Shown piece by piece: positions 41,813 to 50,285 of a stretch of DNA of 64,000 nucleotides. Numbering within the stretch: the first letter of the stretch is position 1; every line of letters begins with the position of its first letter. The DNA is from Streptomyces sp. NBC_01304 (lineage in GTDB: Bacteria > Actinomycetota > Actinomycetes > Streptomycetales > Streptomycetaceae): assembly GCF_035975855.1 (NCBI RefSeq), contig NZ_CP109055.1, forward strand, positions 558,001 through 622,000, written 5' to 3'. The notes beneath the pieces are model-generated. The model saw only the letters and a list, made by a program, of their open reading frames with translations. It ran no database searches and was not told the origin of the DNA. A program made the translations under genes and the position numbers.

Positions 41813-43996
41813 GTGTTACCCCTACCCCGACGCCGTAGATCAACAGCACTTGCGGTACTGACCGTTGTCGCCGCTTCCCTGCTGACCGCCGCTCCCTCCT
41901 CGTACGCGGCCGCCACTGCGCTGCCCACCGGCTTCGCCACTCTCGTCAACGCCGCGAGCGGCAAATGCGTGGACGCCAAGGGTGCCGCCACCGCCAACGG
42001 CACGGTCGTGCAGCAGTACGGCTGCAACAGCACCACCGCACAACAGTGGAGCCTCACCGCGACGAGCGGCGGCTACGTCCGCATCAACAACGCCAACAAC
42101 ACCAGCCAGGTCCTGGACGTCACAGGCGTCTCCGCCGCCGACAACGCGCCCGTCCAGCTGTGGAGTTACGGCGGTGGCAACAACCAGCAGTGGCTGCCGG
42201 TCGACGAAGGCGGCGGTGCCTACCACTTCGTGAACCGGGGCAGCGGCAAGTGCCTGGACGACCCCGGCGCCTCGACCGCCGACGGCGTGCAGTTCGTCCA
42301 GTACACCTGCAACGGCTCCGCCGCCCAGCGCTTCCAGGTCGTCCCCGTCACACAGTCGCCGGGCAACCCCGACCTGGGGCCGAACGTGGTCGTCTTCGAC
42401 CCCTCGATGTCGTCCTCGTCGATCCAGAGCAAGCTCGACTCGGTCTTCCAGCAACAAGAGAGAAACCAGTTCGGATCCCAGCGCTACGCCGTCCTGTTCA
42501 AGCCAGGCACCTACAGCGCGAACGTCAACGTCGGCTTCTACACCCAGGTGTTGGGGCTCGGCCTGACGCCGGACGCCGTCTCCATCAACGGTGCGGTGCA
42601 CGCCGAAGCCGACTGGTTCCAGGGCAACGCCACCCAGAACTTCTGGCGCGGCGCCGAGAACCTCTCGGTCACCCCGACCAACGGCAGCGACCGTTGGGCC
42701 GTATCCCAGGCGGCCGCCTACCGCCGGATGCACCTGCGCGGCAACCTCGCCCTCGACGACGGCGGCTGGTCCAGCGGTGGCCTCATCGCCGACAGCAAGA
42801 TCGACGGCCAGGTCAACTCGGGCAGCCAGCAGCAGTGGCTGACCCGCAACTCCCAGCTCGGCAGCTGGACGGGCGCCAACTGGAACATGGTCTTCACCGG
42901 CAGCACGGGCGTCCCCGGCACCAGCTTCCCCAACCCCCCGTACACCACGGTCGCCCAGAGCCCCGTCTCACGGGAGAAGCCCTTCCTGTACGTCGACGGC
43001 GCCGGCTCCTACCAGGTGTTCGCGCCCTCCTTGCGGTCCAACTCCACGGGCACCAGCTGGGCGAACGGCGCCTCCGGCAGCTCGCTCTCCCTGGACGCCT
43101 TCTACGTCGTCAAGCCCGGCGCCACCGCCTCCCAGATCAATACGGCCCTCGCCGCAGGCAAGAACCTCCTGGTCACGCCGGGCGTCTACCACCTCGACCA
43201 GACCCTTCAGGTCAATCGCGCCGACACGATCGTGCTCGGCCTGGGCCTGGCCACCTTCGTCCCCGACAACGGCATCACCGCGATGAAAGTCGCCGACGTC
43301 GACGGCGTGAAGATCGCGGGCCTGCTGTTCGACGCGGGCACGACCAACTCCAGCACCCTCGTCGAGATCGGCCCGAGCGGCTCCTCCGCCTCCCACGCGG
43401 CCAACCCCACTTCCCTGCACGACGTGTACGTCCGCGTCGGCGGCGCGGGCGTCGGAAAGGCGACGACCAGCCTCGTCGTCAACAGCGACAACGTCATCGG
43501 CGACCACATGTGGATCTGGCGCGCGGATCACGGCAGCGGCGTCGGCTGGAGCAGCAACACCGCCGACACCGGCCTGATCGTCAACGGCGACAACGTCACC
43601 ATGTACGGCCTGTTCGTCGAGCACTTCCAGAAGTACCAGACCCTCTGGAACGGCAATGGCGGCCGCACCTACTTCTTCCAGAACGAGATGCCGTACGACC
43701 CGCCCAACCAGGCTGCCTGGATGAACGGCTCCACCCAGGGCTACGCGGCCTACAAGGTCGCCGACTCCGTCACCAGCCACCAGGCGTACGGCCTGGGCAG
43801 CTACTGCTACTTCAACGTGAACCCCGGCGTCGTCGCGGCCCGCGCCATCGAGGCGCCCAACAATGCCAATGTGCGCTTCACCAGCATGGTGACGGTCTCC
43901 CTCGGCGGCACCGGCACCATCACCCACGTCATCAACAACACGGGAGGCCCGTCCAACTCCGGTACCAACGTGGCGAATCTGAACAGCTATCCGTAA
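41813..43996 (+). CDS. Secreted right-handed beta-helix protein (GH55-like) with ricin-type lectin domain
   Basis: 727 aa with GTG 41813 after AAGGAG. The signal peptide ends near SSYAAA. Residues about 40-180 form a beta-trefoil (ASGKCVDAKG, NNQQWLPV, GKCLDDPG). The rest is a double beta-helix of the GH55/pectate-lyase-like class: YAVLFKPGTYSANVNVGFYTQVLGLG, later LLVTPGVYHLDQTLQV and IVLGLGLATFV. GH55 members are exo-beta-1,3-glucanases; I cannot confirm the catalytic Glu, so activity is inferred. It shares the DasR-like promoter region with the GH18-type gene by position. Confidence 0.75.
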   Translation: MLPLPRRRRSTALAVLTVVAASLLTAAPSSYAAATALPTGFATLVNAASGKCVDAKGAATANGTVVQQYGCNSTTAQQWSLTATSGGYVRINNANNTSQVLDVTGVSAADNAPVQLWSYGGGNNQQWLPVDEGGGAYHFVNRGSGKCLDDPGASTADGVQFVQYTCNGSAAQRFQVVPVTQSPGNPDLGPNVVVFDPSMSSSSIQSKLDSVFQQQERNQFGSQRYAVLFKPGTYSANVNVGFYTQVLGLGLTPDAVSINGAVHAEADWFQGNATQNFWRGAENLSVTPTNGSDRWAVSQAAAYRRMHLRGNLALDDGGWSSGGLIADSKIDGQVNSGSQQQWLTRNSQLGSWTGANWNMVFTGSTGVPGTSFPNPPYTTVAQSPVSREKPFLYVDGAGSYQVFAPSLRSNSTGTSWANGASGSSLSLDAFYVVKPGATASQINTALAAGKNLLVTPGVYHLDQTLQVNRADTIVLGLGLATFVPDNGITAMKVADVDGVKIAGLLFDAGTTNSSTLVEIGPSGSSASHAANPTSLHDVYVRVGGAGVGKATTSLVVNSDNVIGDHMWIWRADHGSGVGWSSNTADTGLIVNGDNVTMYGLFVEHFQKYQTLWNGNGGRTYFFQNEMPYDPPNQAAWMNGSTQGYAAYKVADSVTSHQAYGLGSYCYFNVNPGVVAARAIEAPNNANVRFTSMVTVSLGGTGTITHVINNTGGPSNSGTNVANLNSYP

Positions 43997-44007
43997 CAGA
44001 CCGAAGA

Positions 44008-44051
44008 CCGGTGAGTGCCGAGCGGTACGCGTACCGCTCGGCACTCACCGG
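44008..44051. terminator. Perfect 44-nt palindrome, bidirectional terminator
   Basis: 22-bp arms (44008-44029 and 44030-44051) are perfectly complementary, centred on ACGCGT. It sits 12 nt after the beta-helix gene and 56 nt before the end of the minus-strand gene at 44107, and can serve both. Confidence 0.9.
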
Positions 44052-44106
44052 ATCCGACCAGCTCCATCCCCATGTGCAGCGGGTGGGGCGCGAGCAGGCG
44101 GGGTGA

Positions 44107-45216
44107 TCAGGTGGCTCGGGCCACCCGGATGTTGAGCTGATAGTCGCCGTCGCCGTCCGTGAAGCGGCGGGTCACGTTGAACGACGAGCCCACATTGGGC
44201 AGTTGCTTCGCGACGACCGAGCGGTTGAAGACGAAGGTCTGGTCGGCGATGTGGTCGTCGTCCAGGAAGCCGAGCAGCCACACGACCACGGCGCCGACGC
44301 CTGCCGTGACGGCACCGACCCATGCGGCCACGCCGGTCGCCGTGAGGATGCCGGCCGCGGCGGCGAAGGCGGCGGCGACGCCCTTGCGGATGTTCTCCAC
44401 GTTGCCCTCGTCGTGCTCCCACAGGGACACGAGGGACCCGATCTCAGTGTCGGGCAGCGGCTGGGCCGCGCAGTTCTGGCCCCAGATGCAGCCGTCGGTG
44501 GACGTGAAGGTCCGCGACTCACCGCTGTCCACGTCGCCGAAGATCTGCGACCGGGTGGTGACCGTGATTCCGCTGCCCAGCGAGCCGAAGATCCAGTACG
44601 GCTCGTTGGACGGCCCGAAGATGCTGTCGGTCTGCCGGTCGATGCAACGGAACGAAGAGGCCTTGATGGTGATCCGTGACGACGGCGGCGCGGCCGCTGA
44701 GGGGGCTTCGGCCTCCGGATCCAGCGCGACCGTCATCGCGGTGGCATGTTCCCGCAGGAGGTCGCGCGAGGGAAGAGCGAAGTCGGCCAGCGAGGCGCTG
44801 CCCGCGTGGATCGCGGCCACATCGACCTGGGTGACGGTCGGCATCGCCAGCACCGACTTGACGATCCCGGGAGCGTCCTTGGCCAGGTCGCGCATGGTGT
44901 AGGACTGCTTCACGTCGAGCTGTGCGAACCGCTTCGGGAAGAACTCGTTGCGCATCTGCTGGGGCATCCGCTTGTCCGACTTGCCGTGCTGCTTGATCTG
45001 CTCGTCGGTGAGGCCGTTCTTGCGGAAGGCCGTCACGATCGACTGCTCCAAGTCCGTGAGCTGGGCGCCCTCCGAGAACTTCGCGCAGCTGTGGAGCACG
45101 ATGGCCAGCAGCCAGTTCCGGTCCGGGTTGGCCGTGAACCTCTTGCGCAGCGGCACGCCCCTGCCCTTGTTGTTCATCATGTCGTCGAACACACGGTCCG
45201 GTGATCGAGGTGCCAT
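44107..45216 (-). CDS. Protein of unknown function with a hydrophobic C-terminal segment
   Basis: 369 aa with ATG 45216 behind GGGGGG. The N-terminal part (about 1-170) is charged and helical (LRKRFTANPDRNWLLAIVLHSC, LTDLEQSIVTAFRKNGLTDEQI). The C-terminal half is beta-rich (FRCIDRQTDSIFGPSNEPYWIFGSLG, TFTSTDGCIWGQNCA) and contains a long hydrophobic segment (AAAFAAAAGILTATGVAAWVGA onward to VVVWLLGFL), as in pore-forming or membrane-inserting proteins. No signal peptide. I do not recognise a family. Confidence 0.7.
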   Translation of the reverse strand: MAPRSPDRVFDDMMNNKGRGVPLRKRFTANPDRNWLLAIVLHSCAKFSEGAQLTDLEQSIVTAFRKNGLTDEQIKQHGKSDKRMPQQMRNEFFPKRFAQLDVKQSYTMRDLAKDAPGIVKSVLAMPTVTQVDVAAIHAGSASLADFALPSRDLLREHATAMTVALDPEAEAPSAAAPPSSRITIKASSFRCIDRQTDSIFGPSNEPYWIFGSLGSGITVTTRSQIFGDVDSGESRTFTSTDGCIWGQNCAAQPLPDTEIGSLVSLWEHDEGNVENIRKGVAAAFAAAAGILTATGVAAWVGAVTAGVGAVVVWLLGFLDDDHIADQTFVFNRSVVAKQLPNVGSSFNVTRRFTDGDGDYQLNIRVARAT

Positions 45217-45577
45217 GGTGGGTCCCCCCTTGTGGCTGAACGCCGTTGTTCCGCCTGGGAAGGGCAACGTCCTGCCGGGCCGAGACGCCGTCAACGCGCA
45301 GTACGAGTCGTACGCCCGGGCCGGGCATCGTGCCGGGCCCCGACGTCATGCGCCTGCCGTAGCGACGTAAGGGGTGAGGGGTGAGGGCCCACCACGCGTT
45401 CCGGCCGGCAGCGCCGGCGGTTCCGCTTGCCGCACCGTGCCGGCGCCGCGCTCGTCCCTGTCGGGGGGCGCGGTCGCCGTCAAGGACAGTGAGGGCGGTT
45501 GTCAGGTGGCCTCGATGGGAACACTTGGCCGGGGCGCCCGGACCGGAGGCGCGCGGGGAAACCGGGGGGATCTGACG
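45217..45577. other. Divergent intergenic region
   Basis: 361 bp between the unknown protein and the Gly/Cys-tail membrane protein. An in-frame extension of the latter upstream to 45374 exists but has no RBS and low coding character. No clear promoter seen. Confidence 0.35.
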
Positions 45578-46951
45578 ATGCGTGGGCGCGGAGGTAGGCC
45601 GGGCGAGCGAGTGAAGCAACTACCCGTCGCGGCAATACCCGTGGGCGGGGTCGAGACCTGGAGCGCGGCCGACGCCGAGCGATGGCGGGCGGCTCGGGCT
45701 CCGGTCATCTTCACGCCCGTCGCAGGGAGTTGGGTCGCGGCGGTCGTGGTGGTGGTGTCGTACGTGCTGGCGTCGGCGTCCTCCTCCTCGTCCGCCGTCT
45801 GGCACGGAGGTGCGAACTCCGGTACGGACTGGCTGCGTTATCCGGCAGCGGTCCTGCTGGCGAGTCTGCCGCTCTGGTACCGACACCTGTCGGAACTGGC
45901 CGGGGCGGCTGCTGCGATCGTCGCAGTGAACGCCGGATTCTCGCTCGCCTCGGCGGACGGCGGCGGTCAGCTCGCCGGCTGTCTGCTCGTACTCGCCGTC
46001 TGCGCCTGGGCGTTCACCGGAGGCTGCCTGCGTCTGCGGGCCCGCCGCAGGCAACACGCGCTCTTCCTCGCGGCGGCCGGGCGGCGGCGCTTCCCGCTGC
46101 CCCGGCGGGTGCCGGAGTCGGACGGTTTTCGCGGGCACGCCCAGTTCTACACCGGGCTCGTGTTCTGCCTCATCGCCGCCGGGCTCCTCATCTCCGGACT
46201 GGTCAAGGACCTGACGGGGGACGCGTACGACGCCGTGGGGCAGCAGATCGCGGCCCTGCTGTTCCTGCTCCCCGGCAGCACCCTGTACGCGCAGGGCCTC
46301 ACCACCTACTGGGCCGCGCGCCGCCTGCACGAGGAGGAAGCACACCCTGCCCTGCGCGTGGGCATACGCATCGCGCCCGACGGCCGCCACTGGATCCACC
46401 CCGACGCCCGCACCCCCGCCGGGCAGCCGCTGATCTCGTACGTCCCCGGGGACAAGGACACCCGCAAGCCCCCGCATCTGCTGGGCAGCAGCTCCTCCTA
46501 CGGCCTCGGCGACGGACACCACAGCATCGACCCGCGCAGCGAGCCGTTCGAAGCGGTCCTCTACGGACCCGTGCACGAGGGCGCCGAGATCGTCGTGGCG
46601 TACGCCACCATCACCTACCACCCCCGTCAGGACACGGGCCAGATGTACTCGGACGTCACCACCGCCGCCCTGCTCCCGCACCGCCGCCACGGCCTGGCTC
46701 CATGGCAGCCGGTCGACGGCATCGCCCACGAGCGCGCACGGCGCGAGAAGGTCCGCGAGGACGCGGCCCGGTCCGACCGCGCCGAGGAACAGCTCACCCG
46801 GTACCGGGCGCAGCGCGCGACCCGAGCGAAGCAGGCCGGAGCCGGAACCGCCGGTGGGTCCGCCGCCGGCGGTGGGGGCTGCGGCGGAGGCTGCGGGAGC
46901 GGCGGGGGCGGTGACGGCTGTGGCGGAGGTTGTGGGGGCTGCGGCGGCTGA
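45578..46951 (+). CDS. Membrane protein with Gly/Cys-rich C-terminal tail
   Basis: 457 aa from ATG 45578 (GGGGGGA upstream). Several hydrophobic segments (VAAVVVVVSYVLAS, YPAAVLLASLPLW, LLVLAVCAWAFTGG, FYTGLVFCLIAAGLLISGL, IAALLFLLPGSTLY) precede a soluble domain (about 310-415) and a helical charged stretch. The last 32 residues are almost only Gly, Cys, Ser and Ala, with eight cysteines in CGGGCG spacing, a tail that could bind metal or be a modification site. No family recognised. Confidence 0.75.
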   Translation: MRGRGGRPGERVKQLPVAAIPVGGVETWSAADAERWRAARAPVIFTPVAGSWVAAVVVVVSYVLASASSSSSAVWHGGANSGTDWLRYPAAVLLASLPLWYRHLSELAGAAAAIVAVNAGFSLASADGGGQLAGCLLVLAVCAWAFTGGCLRLRARRRQHALFLAAAGRRRFPLPRRVPESDGFRGHAQFYTGLVFCLIAAGLLISGLVKDLTGDAYDAVGQQIAALLFLLPGSTLYAQGLTTYWAARRLHEEEAHPALRVGIRIAPDGRHWIHPDARTPAGQPLISYVPGDKDTRKPPHLLGSSSSYGLGDGHHSIDPRSEPFEAVLYGPVHEGAEIVVAYATITYHPRQDTGQMYSDVTTAALLPHRRHGLAPWQPVDGIAHERARREKVREDAARSDRAEEQLTRYRAQRATRAKQAGAGTAGGSAAGGGGCGGGCGSGGGGDGCGGGCGGCGG

Positions 46952-47025
46952 ACTACCGCTCACTGCCGGGCTGTTGCGCTCACCAAAAGGCTCGTGAGCT
47001 GTGACCTCGGGGGCGGCGGGGGGGC

Positions 47026-47535
47026 TTACAGTGAGCGCCCCCAGGTCTGGCCCACGAGGTCGTGGCCAAAGCTGCGATGGGGTTCCTCGGCGATGAGTTC
47101 GAAGCCCTGCTTCTGGTAGATGCGCCGGGCCGAGTCGAGGACGTCGTTGGTCCACAGGGTGATCGCCTCGTATCCGGCCTCGCGCGCGAAGCGAAGGCAC
47201 TCTTCGACCAGGCGGGCTCCCAGGCCCAGTCCGCGCGCCACGGGTTCGACGAGCAGCAGGCGCAGCTTCGCGGTGCGCTCATCCCCGCGTACGCAGAAGA
47301 CGCAGCCGGCACGTACGCCGTCGACCTCGGCGATCCACGCCTCCTGAGGTCCGGCATCCACCGCCGTGGCGTAGTCGGCGACGATCCGTGCGACCAGCGC
47401 CTCGAAGCCGGTGTCCCAGCCGAACTCCCGGTCGTAGAGCTCTCCGTGCGCCGACACCACCCAGCCCAGGTCGCCGGGGCTGCCCAGGCGCCGGATCACC
47501 AGCTCACGTTCCGCCACCGGATCCCTCACTCCCAC
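47026..47535 (-). CDS. GNAT-family N-acetyltransferase
   Basis: 169 aa from GTG 47535 (an in-frame GTG at 47529 is an alternative). GNAT motif A: LRLLLVEPVARGLGLGARLVEECLRFA, with motif B RRIYQKQGFELIAEE. It resembles the acetyltransferase part of MarR-GNAT proteins but has no HTH. It is divergent from a TetR gene; the operator palindrome between them lies at its start codon, so the TetR probably controls it. Confidence 0.88.
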   Translation of the reverse strand: MGVRDPVAERELVIRRLGSPGDLGWVVSAHGELYDREFGWDTGFEALVARIVADYATAVDAGPQEAWIAEVDGVRAGCVFCVRGDERTAKLRLLLVEPVARGLGLGARLVEECLRFAREAGYEAITLWTNDVLDSARRIYQKQGFELIAEEPHRSFGHDLVGQTWGRSL

Positions 47536-47538
47536 ATC

Positions 47539-47558
47539 ACTGAAACGACTGTTTCAGT
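47539..47558. promoter_or_regulatory. TetR operator in the GNAT/TetR divergent gap
   Basis: ACTGAAAC-N4-GTTTCAGT: perfect 8-bp arms over 20 bp, located in the 34-bp gap between the divergent start codons. TAGGCT (47558-47563) and six bases then lead to GTG 47570, so the operator overlaps the TetR promoter. Confidence 0.85.
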
Positions 47559-47569
47559 AGGCTAGCCCG

Positions 47570-48148
47570 GTGACCCGATCCGAGACAAACCCCTCCCCTC
47601 GACGGCAGGAACTCCTGGAAGCCGCCTACGCCTACGTCCTGCGCAGTGGATTGGGTGAACTGTCCCTGCGCCCGCTCGCCGAGGAGATCGGCTCCAGTCC
47701 GCGCGTCCTGCTCTACCTGTTCGGCAGCAAGGACGGACTGATCCGCGCCCTGCTCGCTCGGGCCAGGACCGACGAGCTGGCAGCCCTCCAGCGGCTCACC
47801 GATGCGCGCAAGGGACCCGACGGGCTGGCGGCGGTCGCCGGCGAACTGTGGCAGTGGCTGTCCGACGAAGCCCACCGCGGTCTGCTCACGGTCTGGGTCG
47901 AGAGCTACTCCCGCTCCCTCATCGATCCGGACGGCCCGTGGGCCGGATTCGCCCACGGCACGGTGGACGACTGGCTCACGCTGCTCGCGGCCGGCCAACC
48001 CCCCGAAACCCGCGACACCGACGCCGGACTCGCACAGCGCACGCTCGTCCTGGCCGTCCTCCGCGGAGCGTTGCTGGACCTGCTCGCCACCGGCGACACC
48101 GCGCGCACCGGCGCGGCCGTTCGCCTCCACCTGACCGCCATGGAGTGA
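47570..48148 (+). CDS. TetR-family regulator
   Basis: 192 aa with GTG 47570, leaderless by spacing. HTH about 12-60: RRQELLEAAYAYVLRSGLGELSLR, GSSPRVLLYLFGSKDGLIRALL. It sits beside a palindrome it very likely binds and is divergent from a GNAT gene. The ligand is unknown. Confidence 0.92.
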   Translation: MTRSETNPSPRRQELLEAAYAYVLRSGLGELSLRPLAEEIGSSPRVLLYLFGSKDGLIRALLARARTDELAALQRLTDARKGPDGLAAVAGELWQWLSDEAHRGLLTVWVESYSRSLIDPDGPWAGFAHGTVDDWLTLLAAGQPPETRDTDAGLAQRTLVLAVLRGALLDLLATGDTARTGAAVRLHLTAME

Positions 48149-48244
48149 CGGGAGTACGCGGCCGAAGAAGCACCAGCAAGCCATCCGCCGGTTTTGCCCA
48201 GCTCGTCAGCTTGTGCGAGCCTTGGCGGAGAGCTCGACCAGCTC

Positions 48245-48285
48245 CCGGACGAGGCGCGCCGTACCCGGATTTCGACGACGGTGCC
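48245..48285 (+). promoter_or_regulatory. Guanidine-III riboswitch (mini-ykkC-III class)
   Basis: CCGG (48245-48248), then ACGAGGCGCGCCGTACCCGG to 48268, a short linker and ACGGTGCC (48278-48285). The core ACGAGG, the P1 helix CCGG/CCGG and the 3' strand able to pair as a pseudoknot match the guanidine-III class as I know it from Thermobifida fusca almost base for base. It ends 2 nt before the GGGAG Shine-Dalgarno and 13 nt before ATG 48299 of a SugE-like gene, the expected target. Ligand binding is thought to control access to the ribosome binding site. Confidence 0.93.
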
Positions 48286-48298
48286 TAGGGAGTTCGTC

Positions 48299-48613
48299 AT
48301 GGCATGGATCGTTCTCATCATCTCCGGGATGCTCGAGGCCGTATGGGCCACCGCCCTCGGCAAGTCCGAAGGCTTCTCCCGGGTTCTTCCCAGCGTGATC
48401 TTCGGCGCCGGCCTCATCCTGAGCATGGCAGGCCTCGCCTACGCCCTGCGCACACTGCCCGTAGGCACCGGGTACGCGGTGTGGGTGGGCATCGGAGCCG
48501 TACTCACGGTGACGTACGCGATGCTCTTCGACGGCGAGACCGTCTCGGTCATGAAGCTGCTGATGCTCGCCGGGATCGTCGGCTGCGTGGTGGGCCTGAA
48601 GGTCCTGCACTGA
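48299..48613 (+). CDS. sugE: SugE/Gdx-type small multidrug resistance protein (guanidinium exporter)
   Basis: 104 aa with ATG 48299. Four hydrophobic segments; SMR features GMLEAVWATALGKSEGFSR (Glu in the first helix), RTLPVGTGYAVWVGIGAVLTV. The K-S-E-G-F and PVGTGYAVWVGIG pattern is of the Gdx subtype that exports guanidinium by proton antiport. The guanidine-III riboswitch in front supports this function. A 15-bp stem terminator follows. Confidence 0.93.
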   Translation: MAWIVLIISGMLEAVWATALGKSEGFSRVLPSVIFGAGLILSMAGLAYALRTLPVGTGYAVWVGIGAVLTVTYAMLFDGETVSVMKLLMLAGIVGCVVGLKVLH

Positions 48614-48630
48614 ATTGAGCGGCACTGCCG

Positions 48631-48676
48631 GCCGAGGCTCATCTCCGGGCGCACCCTGGCCGAGATGAGCCTCGGC
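48631..48676 (+). terminator. Terminator of the sugE gene
   Basis: GCCGAGGCTCATCTC (48631-48645) pairs perfectly with GAGATGAGCCTCGGC (48662-48676), 15 bp, 18 nt past the stop codon. Confidence 0.85.
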
Positions 48677-48819
48677 CCGTAATTATGTCCCGCGCCGGGC
48701 GCTCCCAGGCAAACGACGATGAGTTGCGCTTCCCGCCGACGGACTGGCCGCAGGTCGCGGCCCGCTCGTCCGCGCATTGCCCGAACAGCCGGGCACAGTA
48801 CCGCAGTTGGCCATCGACG

Positions 48820-49098
48820 CCCCTGATGGGCGCGCCTGTCTTGGGGGACCCCGGCCACCTGGCCCGATTGCCGGCCAACCTCGTCGCGAACGCCCGACGC
48901 CACGCGGCCACCGCCGTCCCGGTCCGCGTCACCGCCGACGAAAGTGACGTACGCCTGGAAGTGAGCGACGACGGGCCGGGGCCGGGCCTCCCGCCCGAGG
49001 ACCGCGAGCGGATCTTCGAGCGTTTCGCCCGGCTCGACGACGAGGCCCGCACCCGCGACGACGGCGGCAGAGGCCCGGCGACCGGCGGCCGGCCGTGA
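48820..49098 (+). pseudogene. Fragment of a histidine kinase ATPase domain
   Basis: Reading from 48820 (the frame opens at ATG 48685) shows the end of a HATPase_c: VLGDPGHLARLPANLVANARRHA (N box), VRLEVSDDGPGPGLPP (G1), RERIFERFARLDDEARTRDDGG (F box), and then stops at 49098 where GLGLAI should follow. The first 45 codons show no kinase sequence, so both ends are lost. Confidence 0.7.
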
Positions 49099-49225
49099 GC
49101 GGTTTTTGGGTGGCTGCTGAGCGGTTTCCGTTACACAACGGCCGAATGGCCGCGCGGTCGGTCTCCTACGTTCTCTCCCGTCGCCGCACTTCGGCGGCTC
49201 ACCTGCCGAGAACGAAGGAACCCTC

Positions 49226-49606
49226 ATGGTCTCCACCCGCAGTCTCATCCGCTCGACCGCCATCGCCGCTCTGGCGGGCTCGGCACTTCTCGCCCCGGCC
49301 CTCGCCGGAGTCGCGACGGCAGCCTCCGGCCCGGCTGCCGCGCCTTCCCGGTGCGAGGCCGGCCAGTGGCAGTTCAAGGTCCACAAGCTGTGGGACGGCG
49401 GCAAGGCGGAGGTCGCCAAGAGCCCGGGTGACGACTTCCACTTCGCCCAACTCACCGACAAGAAGGGCAACCTCGTCGGCGAGCTCGATTCCGTCGACCG
49501 CCGCTCGCTGGTCCTGAAGACCGGCCTCAAGATCACCCTGACCAAGTCCGGCGGCATCGTCCAGGAGTGGACGGTCGTGCACTACGGGTCCGGCATGGCC
49601 AAGTAG
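49226..49606 (+). CDS. Small secreted protein
   Basis: 126 aa with ATG 49226 preceded by AAGGA. Signal peptide RSLIRSTAIAALAGSALLAPALAG; mature part about 95 aa with one cysteine (SRCEAGQW) and a beta-rich pattern (QWQFKVHKLWDGGKAEV, VLKTGLKITLTKSGGIVQEW). Function unknown. It is the first gene of a group of three exported proteins in front of a two-component system. Confidence 0.7.
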   Translation: MVSTRSLIRSTAIAALAGSALLAPALAGVATAASGPAAAPSRCEAGQWQFKVHKLWDGGKAEVAKSPGDDFHFAQLTDKKGNLVGELDSVDRRSLVLKTGLKITLTKSGGIVQEWTVVHYGSGMAK

Positions 49607-49678
49607 TCCCGTCCTCGTCGCCGTCGCTGTTTCTGCCCCGATCCCGTTCCCGTTCCCGTACCGCAAGGAATCATCTCG

Positions 49679-50173
49679 ATGCGCACCACCACCTTCCGCA
49701 CCGCCGTCGCCGGCGCGTCCATCGCACTGGCCGCCCTGGGCCTGACCGCCTGCGGCGCGGACAAGGCGCAGACCGACGCCGGACGCCCGTCCGCGCCGGC
49801 CGCCTCCCCGTCCGCCCCCGTCCCGGAGCAGAGCTCTGCTCCGGGCACGCCGAGCGCGACCCCCTGGAAGCCGGGCAAGCCCGCCGCCTCGCAGTCCGCG
49901 CCGGCCACGACCGGGACCAAGCCCCCGGCGCAGTCCGGCAAGCCGCAGGTCCGGATGACCAAGGACCCGGGCGCCGCCTCGAAGGAACTGACCCGGCTCC
50001 AGAAGACCGGCTGGTTCAACCCGAACAAGATCGAGTACGCGGATGACCCGGTCATCTCGCTGCAGCAGTTCAAGCGCTGGCTGGACAAGGGCTACATCGC
50101 CCCGGGCGGGGCCTGGACCGCCAAGGGTGAGGCGGCGGTGGAGCGTGCCAACAACGGCGGCGAGGAGATGTAG
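49679..50173 (+). CDS. Lipoprotein with peptidoglycan-binding-like C-terminus
   Basis: 164 aa with ATG 49679 after AAGGAA. Lipobox LTAC (Cys24-25) after a signal peptide; a Pro/Ala/Ser-rich linker (about 25-95) follows, then a short domain (KELTRLQKTGWFNPNKIEYADDPVISLQQFKRWLDKGYI). It lies between the small secreted protein and a second lipoprotein. Confidence 0.75.
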   Translation: MRTTTFRTAVAGASIALAALGLTACGADKAQTDAGRPSAPAASPSAPVPEQSSAPGTPSATPWKPGKPAASQSAPATTGTKPPAQSGKPQVRMTKDPGAASKELTRLQKTGWFNPNKIEYADDPVISLQQFKRWLDKGYIAPGGAWTAKGEAAVERANNGGEEM

Positions 50174-50285
50174 GCCGGGCGCCGCGCCCGATCGCGATGC
50201 CACGCCCACGGGCCGACCATGGCCCTGGGCCCGCGCAGCCCGACGGATCGACCTTCGGCTCGCCGAAACGGACAGGGAGAAGTTC

